A stretch of DNA of 64,000 nucleotides, from positions 8,946 to 72,945 of the forward strand of contig NZ_JBLOOT010000015.1 in NCBI RefSeq assembly GCF_049800675.1. Direction: 5' to 3'. The stretch is from Cauispirillum nitrogeniifigens (lineage in GTDB: Bacteria > Pseudomonadota > Alphaproteobacteria > Rhodospirillales > Rhodospirillaceae). The notes under the pieces were generated by a model that searched no databases, had not been told where the DNA came from, and was given only the letters and a program-made list of their open reading frames with translations. A program made the position numbers and the translations under genes. Below, one piece after another: positions 57,444 to 64,000 of the stretch (position 1 is the first letter of the stretch; each line of letters opens with the position of its first letter).

Positions 57444-59924
57444 TCAGGCCTTCTCGACCGTTACCTTGAGCGTGTAGAAATTGGCCATGCCGGTGATGCG
57501 GTCCGACTGGTTCACCACGATGGTGTCCACATGGGTGCCGCGATCCTTGGCCCAGCGTCCGTGCTGCCAGTGCCCGTGCTCGAACGGCAGGACGATGGTG
57601 TCGGGGCGGGTCAGTTCGCTGACCTTGGCAACGGCCTCGACGGTGCCCAGCTCCGACTTCAGGCGAATGCGGTCGCCGTTGCGGATGCCCTTCTTCGCGG
57701 CCACCGAAGGGTGGACCTCTGCCACCGTGTGCTGACGGTTGCCGGCGGTGGGCTGCATCATGACGATGGCGTGCGGCAGGTTGGCGCTACGGCCTTCGGC
57801 GTGCATGGCGGTCTTGGGGGTGACGAGGTGCAAGTCACCGCCGCCGGTGTACTTGGGCTCCTCCCAGTGCGGGAACATGAGTTTGTCACGCGACCGGCCG
57901 GTCTTGGCGGCCACCCAGTCGGCGTTGGCTTCAAGAAGACCGGAGCGGACCTCGAACTTGCCCGATGGGGTCTTGATCAGCTTGGCCTTGACCTCTTCCG
58001 GGGTCATCAGGACGTTGTAGCCCTCGCCGTCCCACTCATAGAACTCGCCATTCCGCTGCTGCCAGTGGTAGGGCTTCTTGTACCAGACGCCCTTTTCCTT
58101 CCAGCTCTCGAAGTCGTTGACGCCGTTGTCGCCGGGCTCCTTCGCAAAGCCCATGGCGAGATGGCGGATGACGTTCTCGCTATCCTTCAGGGCCTTGTAG
58201 TACTCGCCCATCGGCCCCTTGATGCGCTTGCCGATCTCGATGAGGGTATCGCCGTAGTACTTCGTATTATGCACCGGCTTCACGGCCGGCACGCGCAGCT
58301 GTGCCAGGGGATAGCCCTCGAAGGGGTACGTCGGTGCGTCCTGAAGGCGCTCCAGGTAGGTGTGGTCGGGCAGGATGATGTCGGCCATCCAGGCGGTCTC
58401 GCTCGGGAAGGGCGAGGTCTCGATGACGAACGTCTCCTTGAGCATCTCCTCCCACTGCGGCGCGTTGGGGGCGGAGAATACCGGGTTGGTGAGGTAGAAC
58501 ATCACCGTGTCCAGCTTGTAGGGCTTGCCCTCCAGGTGGTTCTTCGCAACTTCCTGGATCATGTTGTTGGCCAGGAGGTAGCCGTCCGCGTGCCCCTTGA
58601 GGTCGACGCGTGGCTGCTGCTTCCAGGCGCCGCTACGCGCCCAGTCGTCCATGTAATCGGCAGAGTCGATGGGCATTTTGCCGTAAGGCGTTCCCATCTG
58701 GTACATCAGCCCGCCCTTGGCGAACAGCGACCCCACGAGGGCATTCAGGCTGTGGATCGCCATGCCGTTGAGCACGCCGTTGCTGTGCGCGTGGGCACCG
58801 CGCTCGAACAAGGCGATGGCCGGCTTGGTGGTGGCGAACTCCCGCCCGGTGGCGAGGATGTCGGCTTCCTTCAGCGTGGTCACGCCAGCCGCCCAGGCCG
58901 GGGTGCGGTCCTTCAGCTCGACGTTCCACCACTCGACCAGGCCACGCACCCACTTCTCGTCAAAGCTGGAGGGGTCGACCTTCTGACCGGGCTTGAAGCG
59001 GTTGCGGCCATCGGTGAAGTCGCCGACGAAGTCGCGATCCCACAGCCCTTCCGTCAGGATGACATGGGCCAGGGCCAGGGCCAGGGCCCCGTCGGTGCCC
59101 GGCTTGACCAGCAGGCCACGGTCGGAGGAGGCGACCATCTGGTTGACGTGGATGTCGACCGTCGTGACCTGGGTGCGCGGGCTCTTCTCGCCGCGAATGT
59201 AGCCCCAGACCTGCATGTTGTTGTTGTAGGGACGGAAGGACTCCAGGAAATTCGCCCCGAAGATCAACAGGTAGTTGGCGTTGCGATAGTCATAGGCGTT
59301 GTAGGACGCGTTGCCATCGGTGCACTTCTTGGAAATGATCGACCCGTCCGAGCACATGGACGAATGCCCGATGGCCACGTTCGGGCTGCCGTACAGGCTG
59401 CCGAAGGTGCCCTGGAGGCCGGCGCAGGAGGCGCCCCAGCCACGCCCGTAGAGCAGCGCGAAACGGTGGGACTCCCCCTTGTCGCGCAGCGTGTTCAGGC
59501 GCCCGGCGACGGTGTCGAGGGCTTCGTCCCAGGAAATCGGAACGAACTTCGGATCCTCGTTGCGGCCCTTGTTGGGGTTGGTGCGCTTCATCGGCCCGGT
59601 GAAGCGGTCGGGGTCGTACAGGATGTACGAGCCCAGCGGCCCCTTGGGGCACAGCTTGCCGTTGGCGATGGGGTGGTCGGTGTTGCCGTAGATGGCGTGC
59701 ACCCGGCCGTCGGTGGTGTAGACGTCGATGCCGCAGCGCGCCGGGCACTGGTGGCAAATGCTCTTGGTCACCGTGGTGCCTGCCGGCACGGCGGCCTCGG
59801 CCGGGCTGGCCGGCGCGAGCAGGCTTCCCGCCCCGCCAATGACGCCGGTCGCCGCGATGGCCCCCGTGGCCGAGCTGGCTTGCAGGAAGCGACGCCTGCT
59901 CGTTTCCATGTTCATCACGTTCAT
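57444..59924 (-). CDS. Tat-exported molybdopterin oxidoreductase, PhsA/PsrA-like catalytic subunit
   Basis: 826 residues. Tat signal ETSRRRFLQASSATGAI; 4Fe-4S site Cys57, 60, 64 and 92 (CHQCPARCG ... LCPKG); likely Mo-ligand Cys191 in GHSSMCSDGS; and the C-terminal MGD-binding domain (PDTIVLPFEHGHWQHG). A Cys ligand and NrfD/Fe-S partners fit thiosulfate, polysulfide or tetrathionate reductase-type enzymes. The Tat signal argues against the cytoplasmic sulfite dehydrogenase SoeA. Substrate and direction are not decided by sequence. It overlaps the upstream Fe-S gene by 4 bp. Confidence 0.9.
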   Translation of the reverse strand: MNVMNMETSRRRFLQASSATGAIAATGVIGGAGSLLAPASPAEAAVPAGTTVTKSICHQCPARCGIDVYTTDGRVHAIYGNTDHPIANGKLCPKGPLGSYILYDPDRFTGPMKRTNPNKGRNEDPKFVPISWDEALDTVAGRLNTLRDKGESHRFALLYGRGWGASCAGLQGTFGSLYGSPNVAIGHSSMCSDGSIISKKCTDGNASYNAYDYRNANYLLIFGANFLESFRPYNNNMQVWGYIRGEKSPRTQVTTVDIHVNQMVASSDRGLLVKPGTDGALALALAHVILTEGLWDRDFVGDFTDGRNRFKPGQKVDPSSFDEKWVRGLVEWWNVELKDRTPAWAAGVTTLKEADILATGREFATTKPAIALFERGAHAHSNGVLNGMAIHSLNALVGSLFAKGGLMYQMGTPYGKMPIDSADYMDDWARSGAWKQQPRVDLKGHADGYLLANNMIQEVAKNHLEGKPYKLDTVMFYLTNPVFSAPNAPQWEEMLKETFVIETSPFPSETAWMADIILPDHTYLERLQDAPTYPFEGYPLAQLRVPAVKPVHNTKYYGDTLIEIGKRIKGPMGEYYKALKDSENVIRHLAMGFAKEPGDNGVNDFESWKEKGVWYKKPYHWQQRNGEFYEWDGEGYNVLMTPEEVKAKLIKTPSGKFEVRSGLLEANADWVAAKTGRSRDKLMFPHWEEPKYTGGGDLHLVTPKTAMHAEGRSANLPHAIVMMQPTAGNRQHTVAEVHPSVAAKKGIRNGDRIRLKSELGTVEAVAKVSELTRPDTIVLPFEHGHWQHGRWAKDRGTHVDTIVVNQSDRITGMANFYTLKVTVEKA

Positions 59925-61045
59925 TCAGCAAACTCCCTCGGTTGGCTAACCACTCCGATGCCCCATGCATCCCGCATGAGTCCCCTCTCCTTCCGGCACT
60001 CGGGGCAGAGCCCGTCGTCCGTGCCGTCCGGGTATTCCTGAAAATCGCTGCCGCAGGCCGCGCAAACACGCGTCGAGGCGCGGCGCAGCAGCACCGGCTC
60101 CGGGGCCGGATGCCCGCCGGCTGTGCTGCGCCGCGCCTCGACGGTGATGGCGCCACTCGGGCAGGTCGTCGCGCAGCGGCCGCAGGCGATGCAGGTCTCG
60201 GCGGTAAACACCAAGGCGCCGTCCTCGCGCACCGCCAGCGCCCGCGTCGGGCAGACATGGGCGCAGATGCGGTGGTCGCGGCAGCCTCTGGAAATCGTCA
60301 CCTCGGGCAGCAGCCGCGGCGGCACGGCTCCCCCCGCGCTCAGCCTGCGGGCCGCGTCAAGACGCCGCGCCCGCTCCGGCGCCTCCAAGGGCGCCCGCAG
60401 GTCGTGGGCCGGGGCTTCTGGCTCCTCCAGGCCCAGGGCAGGCCCGAACAGCCGCCGCCGGCCGGCATCAACGGCAACGTCTTCGGGCGCCAGGGGCTGG
60501 GCCTTGCGCGCGGGCAGCGGGGCACCGTCCAGGCGCGGTCGTCCCGTGCCGCCGGCTTCGGCCACGATGGCGGCCGCCTCGGCCACGGCGGCGGCGGCCG
60601 GATGCCCCCCTTCCCCACCGGCCGGGCAGGACGCACACCAACCGCGGTCGAGAACCACGACATCGGTCGCGCCGGCCTTGGCCTGAAGCTGAAGAAAGTG
60701 GCCCACGGTCAGCCCGCCGGAGCAGGTCACCGTCAGCGCGCCGGCCCGCCGCGCCTTGTGCGGCACCCGGTCGCATTCGATGGCCGAGGAGGCCCCGGCG
60801 GCAGGGCTCTTGACGAACCCGCCGACACTCAGTGCCCCGGTCGGGCAGGCGGCGACGCAGCGGCCACACGCCAAGCAGCCGGGCGCAAGCGTCACCGCCC
60901 CCGGCGCGACCCGGAGAACCTGGGACGGACAGGCGGCCGCGCAGGCGTCGCACCCCGCGCGGAACGGGCGCAGGGCGAGGCACGCCTGGCCCCGCAGGGC
61001 CAGCGCGACATCAGGGCGAAGCCTGACGGTTGCGCTGCCGGACAT
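59921..61045 (-). CDS. Multi-cluster 4Fe-4S protein, first gene of the molybdoenzyme operon
   Basis: 374 residues, cytoplasmic. Two N-terminal ferredoxin motifs (CDACAAACP, CLACGRCVAACP), a middle domain with TVTCSGGLTVGHFLQLQAKAG and VVLDRGWCASCPAGG that may relate to the FlpD/MvhD electron-transfer family, two more ferredoxin motifs (CRDHRICAHVCP, CIACGRCATTCP), and a C-terminal zinc-ribbon (CAACG ... CPECR). A paralogue lies at 61262-62374. ATG at 61045 follows GGGAGGAA. It lies directly behind a sigma-54 promoter. Role unknown; it could pass electrons to the enzyme or aid cluster delivery. Confidence 0.82.
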   Translation of the reverse strand: MSGSATVRLRPDVALALRGQACLALRPFRAGCDACAAACPSQVLRVAPGAVTLAPGCLACGRCVAACPTGALSVGGFVKSPAAGASSAIECDRVPHKARRAGALTVTCSGGLTVGHFLQLQAKAGATDVVVLDRGWCASCPAGGEGGHPAAAAVAEAAAIVAEAGGTGRPRLDGAPLPARKAQPLAPEDVAVDAGRRRLFGPALGLEEPEAPAHDLRAPLEAPERARRLDAARRLSAGGAVPPRLLPEVTISRGCRDHRICAHVCPTRALAVREDGALVFTAETCIACGRCATTCPSGAITVEARRSTAGGHPAPEPVLLRRASTRVCAACGSDFQEYPDGTDDGLCPECRKERGLMRDAWGIGVVSQPREFAE

Positions 61046-61099
61046 TCCCAGTTCCTCCCGATAGGGCGTGGACCGCCCCTTGTTCTGACCGGGAGATGA

Positions 61100-61115
61100 G
61101 CAAGCATCATGCCGC
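61100..61115 (-). promoter_or_regulatory. Sigma-54 (-24/-12) promoter of the molybdoenzyme operon
   Basis: CGGCATGATGCTTGCT on the minus strand, with GG-N10-GC spacing and a perfect -12 TTGCT. It lies 54 bp before the first gene. Ten leftward genes downstream (61045 to 48940) overlap or sit close together, consistent with one transcript. Confidence 0.8.
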
Positions 61116-61188
61116 TTCTATGAGAGAATTGATTTCACTGCATCTTTGCTAATTCAGCGCCGCTCAGAAGAGAACTCACCAAGAACAT

Positions 61189-61229
61189 GCGTTACCAATC
61201 GGAAACCACGCCGTCGGAAACGGTAACGC
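61189..61229. promoter_or_regulatory. Candidate enhancer for activator 2
   Basis: GCGTTACC (61189-61196) and GGTAACGC (61222-61229) form a perfect inverted repeat. The left part, GTTACC-AATC-GGAAAC, closely matches GTTACC-ATTC-GGTAAC at 62929. It is 75-115 bp upstream of the -24 box. Confidence 0.55.
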
Positions 61230-61261
61230 CAGCCCAGGTGTTCCGCCTGCACGACCCAGGT

Positions 61262-62374
61262 TCATCGACAGCGTTCACAGAGTTTCAGCCGGTCCAGGGC
61301 AGCGGGGTCCTGGAACATGGGATGCCCGGCGAGGACAGCGGTCATGCGATCCAGCGCGGAGCGGGTGCCGACCGTGGCGCCGCAGTCGGCACAGGCAACC
61401 AGTTCGTCTTCCTTGAGAAGACGCGGTTCCTCGGCGCCTTGGGGGGCCCAGCGCGGCTCAAGCGCGATGGCCTTTTCCGGGCACACGGCGCGGCAGACTC
61501 CGCACTGCACGCAGTCCGCCTCGATGAACCCCAGGCGCGGAACGTCCGTGGTGACGACCAGCGCTCCCCCCGGACAGGCACGGGCGCAGGCCTGGCAGAG
61601 GGTGCAGCGCGCAGCACCCACCGTGATGCCGCCGACGGGGCTGCCCGGCGGCAGGGAAACCGGCCCAGGCTCGGTACGCCGGTCCAGGCGTGCGAGGAGG
61701 GCGCGCAGGCCCGCCGCCCCGGCCGGAGTGTCGCGCGCCTCCGCCGTGACCAGCGGCTCCCTCGGAACCGGCAGTGACCGCAGGCGTTCCCCCAGGACCC
61801 AGGGGTCATCCTCCTCCACGACCGCCGCCCGAATGGCCCCAGGCGCCAAGCCATCGCATAGGATGTTCACCAGTTCCACCGCCTGTGTCGGCGCTGCCAG
61901 ACGCCCCCTTTCGGCGCGGGTCGCCACCACATGCACCGCCCGCGCCCCACGCGCCAGCGCGGCGAGCATAAAGGCCACCCCCACGGCGCCGACCTCGGGC
62001 ACCGGCACGCACCGCGCCCCAGCGGGCAGGCCGCCGCCATGGGCGGTCACCGCATCGAGGAGGCCGGCGTTGCGGTCGGCCGAATACACGACCACGACGG
62101 CCCCATCCAGCGCCGTCGCGTCCGGCAGATGGCCGACGGGCGCCGCCGCCGCGTCAAGGTGATCCATCGCGCCGGTCGGGCAGACCGCGACGCATCCCGA
62201 ACAGCCTTCACACTTGGCGGGATTGAGGGCGATGCGCGAGGACGATGCCGTCAGCGCGCCCTCCGGGCAAACGTCGATACACCGCGTGCACCCCACCTGA
62301 CCGAAGCGCATGTGGGCGCAGCGGGCGGGGTCGAGGGCGACGAAGCGGGTCGCAAACGGGACGGTCATGGCCAT
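61262..62374 (-). CDS. Second multi-cluster 4Fe-4S protein, paralogue
   Basis: 370 residues with the same order as the 59921-61045 protein: CTRCIDVCP and CEGCSGCVAVCP at the N-terminus, a middle domain (VVVVYSADRNAGLLDAVTAHG; RCVPVPEVGAVGVAFMLAAL) reminiscent of MvhD/FlpD-type electron-transfer subunits, CTLCQACARACP and CVQCGVCRAVCP, then CADCG...CERC. It starts 21 bp after the upstream secreted-protein gene, so they share a unit, separated from the molybdoenzyme operon by 216 bp. Function unknown. Confidence 0.82.
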   Translation of the reverse strand: MAMTVPFATRFVALDPARCAHMRFGQVGCTRCIDVCPEGALTASSSRIALNPAKCEGCSGCVAVCPTGAMDHLDAAAAPVGHLPDATALDGAVVVVYSADRNAGLLDAVTAHGGGLPAGARCVPVPEVGAVGVAFMLAALARGARAVHVVATRAERGRLAAPTQAVELVNILCDGLAPGAIRAAVVEEDDPWVLGERLRSLPVPREPLVTAEARDTPAGAAGLRALLARLDRRTEPGPVSLPPGSPVGGITVGAARCTLCQACARACPGGALVVTTDVPRLGFIEADCVQCGVCRAVCPEKAIALEPRWAPQGAEEPRLLKEDELVACADCGATVGTRSALDRMTAVLAGHPMFQDPAALDRLKLCERCR

Positions 62375-62395
62375 GCCTTTCGGAGGAGTTCAGGA

Positions 62396-62842
62396 TCAGG
62401 AAGCGGAGCCACAGCGGCGCAAGACCTTGCCGTCAACCGCCAGGCCGAGCATCACGTCGCCGACGGCGCGGATCACCAGATCGCCGGCCTTCTCGCGGGC
62501 ATTGAAGCGCAGCAGAAGGGACGCGGGTGCCCCACCGGGGCCAGCCGACACCTGGACCTCTATTCCCGTATAGGCGCTCGATCCGGCACAACTGAGTGGG
62601 TCGGCATAGCTCCCGCCCCCGGCGCAGGTTTTGCAGACATCCGTGATCGGGAAAGACGACACTCCCGCAGGTCCGCGGAGTTCGACAACCCCGTCCTTGA
62701 CGTCGATAACGACGCCCGAACACACCGTCTCCGAAGACCAGCGCCCCAGGAACTCCGCAGGCACGCGCTCGTCGGCAAGCAGCGGCTTGCCGGTCGGCAC
62801 GACCGTTATCAGGACAAGTAGAAATATGGCGCAGCGCAACAT
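62396..62842 (-). CDS. Hypothetical secreted cysteine-containing protein
   Basis: About 148 residues from ATG 62842 (signal MLRCAIFLLVLITVVPTGKPLLA); in-frame ATGs at 62875 and 62917 would lengthen the N-terminus. The mature part is small and beta-rich with VPAEFLGRWSSETVCSG, VCKTCAGGGSYADPLSCAG and a final RRCGSAS. I do not recognise it. It is the first gene of the unit with the second Fe-S protein, and a perfect dyad matching the activator 2 motif lies about 90 bp upstream. Confidence 0.7.
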   Translation of the reverse strand: MLRCAIFLLVLITVVPTGKPLLADERVPAEFLGRWSSETVCSGVVIDVKDGVVELRGPAGVSSFPITDVCKTCAGGGSYADPLSCAGSSAYTGIEVQVSAGPGGAPASLLLRFNAREKAGDLVIRAVGDVMLGLAVDGKVLRRCGSAS

Positions 62843-62928
62843 GGCTAGCCCTAATCCCGCAAGAATCAGGAGCATACTATTGCCGATAGACAGGGCGCGC
62901 ATTGAATAAAATGACACGTTTGCAAGCC

Positions 62929-62944
62929 GTTACCATTCGGTAAC
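62929..62944. promoter_or_regulatory. Perfect dyad GTTACC-ATTC-GGTAAC
   Basis: Inverted repeat with 6-bp arms and a 4-bp spacer in the upstream region of the 62396-62842 gene. Same motif as at 61191-61206. Candidate site for activator 2 or another regulator of both Fe-S/molybdoenzyme units. No well-spaced sigma-54 promoter is visible next to it. Confidence 0.5.
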
Positions 62945-62945
62945 A

Positions 62946-63211
62946 GGCATTGCATGCCAGTCGTTGATGCCCCCGATGATGTTGAGCGCCTCGCCGTCCT
63001 TGACCGGAGCGGCGGTCGGTCGCTGGATTTCGTCCACGACCAAATGGACGGAGGGTGACGCTTCCGCGTGCGTGACATCCGAAAGGAGTCCACCCCGAGA
63101 GACGATAAAGGTCCCCCGCAATTAAAATCTTCTGACCTGCTCCCCGACTTTCATTCAGCGGGAAGTAGATCCTTCTTATGGTTGATTCGCTCCTCGGTGG
63201 ACGCGCTTTAG
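62946..63211. other. Gene-poor decayed stretch
   Basis: Lower GC than the surroundings, especially 63100-63180. A minus-strand frame (63121-62930, TTG start) reads TFIVSRGGLLSDVTHAEASP and looks protein-like but has no proper start or family. TTCTGACCTGCTCCCCGAC (63132-63150) resembles an insertion-sequence end, though I cannot define an element. I see no complete gene. Confidence 0.35.
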
Positions 63212-63319
63212 GTTTACCGGCCAGCCCTCGCGGCGCAGCAGGACCTGACCCCGGACGCCCAGTTCCTGTACCCCGTCTCCACCCACGCCGACCGCATCAA
63301 GCACAACCCGGCCGCCTGA
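63212..63319 (+). pseudogene. C-terminal coding remnant
   Basis: An open frame of 35 codons closed by TGA at 63317-63319 reads VYRPALAAQQDLTPDAQFLY and ends RIKHNPAA. It begins just after an in-frame TAG and has no start. Looks like the tail of a lost gene; family not recognised. Confidence 0.35.
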
Positions 63320-63440
63320 GGAGCGGCAGGGCGCGGCGTGTCTTGCCATGGACCAGGGCCGATTGCGCGACGCTCGTCTCCTGGGCCGCCCACGTCAGGG
63401 AGCCGCACTCGACGATACCGACGAAGTACCTATCTGTCGC
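63297..63440 (-). pseudogene. LysR-family regulator remnant
   Basis: The minus-strand frame reads RYFVGIVECGSLTWAAQETS then VAQSAL, the helix-turn-helix core of a LysR regulator (usually YFVAIVECGSL...AAE...VAQ.AL). It then degenerates (VHGKTRRALPLLRR) and stops. No start codon in place and no effector domain. Its position divergent from an acyl-CoA dehydrogenase of the GcdH type suggests the former divergent regulator of that gene. Confidence 0.65.
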
Positions 63441-63564
63441 AGATCCACGGCTCACCCATAAGAATACGTGATCGTACATATCATAAAACGCGATTTGCCT
63501 TATGGCACGAACCCGCCGCATCTTTATGGGCATCTTTCGCAAAGCCATCCAGGAGCGACCAACC

Positions 63565-64000
63565 GTGCAGCCCTTACAGTGGGACGACCCCTTCCTTGTT
63601 GACACCCAGCTGTCCGACGAGGAGCGCATGGTGCGCGACAGCGCCCGCGCCTACTGCCAGGAGAAGCTGCAACCGCGCGTGCTGACGGCGGCCCGCGAGG
63701 AGCGCTTCGACCGCGAGATCATGACCGAGATGGGCGCCCTGGGCCTGCTCGGCCCGACCATCCCCGAGGAATATGGCGGGCCGGGCGTGAACCATGTCGC
63801 CTATGGCCTGATCGCCATGGAGGTGGAGCGCGTCGACAGCGGCTACCGCTCGGCCATGAGCGTGCAGTCGTCACTGGTCATGCACCCCATCCACGCCTAC
63901 GGGAGCGAGGAGCAGAAGAAGAAGTACCTGCCCAAGCTGGCCAGCGGCGAAATGGTCGGCTGCTTCGGCCTGACCGAGCCCGACCACGGGTCCGACCCCG
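63565..64000 (+). CDS. gcdH: Glutaryl-CoA dehydrogenase-like acyl-CoA dehydrogenase (partial, runs off the window)
   Basis: The first 145 residues of an acyl-CoA dehydrogenase. FLVDTQLSDEERMVRDSARAYCQEKLQPRV, GLLGPTIPEEYGGPGVNHVAYGLIA, ERVDSGYRSAMSVQSSLVMHPI and GCFGLTEPDHGSDP are the GcdH-type pattern: SGYRSAMSVQ is characteristic of glutaryl-CoA dehydrogenase, which oxidises glutaryl-CoA from lysine/tryptophan breakdown. GTG at 63565, preceded by AGGAG, is preferred; an in-frame ATG at 63526 lacks a ribosome-binding site. The FAD and catalytic regions are outside the window. Confidence 0.88.
   Translation, partial: MQPLQWDDPFLVDTQLSDEERMVRDSARAYCQEKLQPRVLTAAREERFDREIMTEMGALGLLGPTIPEEYGGPGVNHVAYGLIAMEVERVDSGYRSAMSVQSSLVMHPIHAYGSEEQKKKYLPKLASGEMVGCFGLTEPDHGSDP

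Noticed and set aside
57444..59924. Naming the molybdoenzyme SoeA (sulfite dehydrogenase)
   Set aside because: SoeA is cytoplasmic without a Tat signal; this protein has a clear RRRFLQ Tat motif. A precise name needs phylogeny.
56646..60041. A 1131-codon plus-strand frame opposite the molybdoenzyme genes
   Set aside because: Same GC-driven shadow; it spans three well-supported minus-strand genes and has low-complexity composition.
62843..62928. Sigma-54 promoter for the secreted-protein gene
   Set aside because: TGGTAACGGCTTGC and CGGCAATAGTATGC look similar but have GG-N9-GC spacing, one base short of the strict requirement.

Overview
The window is high-GC chromosomal DNA of an alphaproteobacterium, most likely from the Rhodospirillales. 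The evidence is the yqeY-dnaG order, carAB next to greA, a trxB/lrp/lysR neighbourhood, metX-metW, the chorismate mutase-hisC-tyrC block, 'TTTTCGCGGAAAACCGG' intergenic repeats typical of the class, and many GTG starts. I name no species. Protein-family calls come from reading the translations, not from searches.

Layout. 1-1050: 5' part of dnaG, interrupted by an intein, and yqeY, both leftward. 1.4-6.9 kb: carA, a small unknown gene, carB, greA. 7.2-13.2 kb: ppa, an LpoA/LppC-type lipoprotein, rsmI, yraN, a BON lipoprotein, a SirB1-family protein, gshB. 13.2-22.2 kb: thiC under a TPP riboswitch, a DUF983 gene, a DEDDh exonuclease-like gene, metXW, and a chorismate mutase/hisC/tyrC operon. 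22.3-31 kb: mutS with a Nudix gene, a glycine-zipper protein, maeB, phoR, phoU. 31-38.5 kb: two LysE exporters, an AraC regulator, DUF2867, lrp, ahpC, trxB, lysR, msrA. 38.8-40.0 kb: a dead IS256-family element.

40.1-62.9 kb is a sulfur-metabolism island and the most interesting part. soxYZ and soxA-soxX-dsrE-soxW-ccdA (soxV) lie on either side of a sensor kinase, a Tat-exported PstS-like binding protein and an NtrC-type sigma-54 activator. A long leftward operon follows. It encodes a multi-cluster Fe-S protein, a Tat-exported PhsA/PsrA-like molybdoenzyme with its Fe-S and NrfD-type membrane subunits, a TorD-like chaperone with a zinc ribbon, a membrane cytochrome c, a second activator/binding-protein/kinase trio, and moeA. 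I find good -24/-12 (sigma-54) promoters in front of soxY, soxA and the molybdoenzyme operon, with dyad sequences at enhancer distance. The reading I propose is that two parallel periplasmic-binding-protein/kinase/sigma-54-activator systems sense sulfur compounds and switch on oxidation (Sox) and a membrane molybdoenzyme. No soxB, soxC or soxD is present in the window.

62.9-64 kb: a decayed stretch with a LysR remnant, then the start of a glutaryl-CoA dehydrogenase-like gene running off the end. At least two families of non-coding repeats are scattered between genes: a MITE-like element with CACCAAG-rich ends (four copies), and a 105-bp palindromic element (two full copies and one partial).
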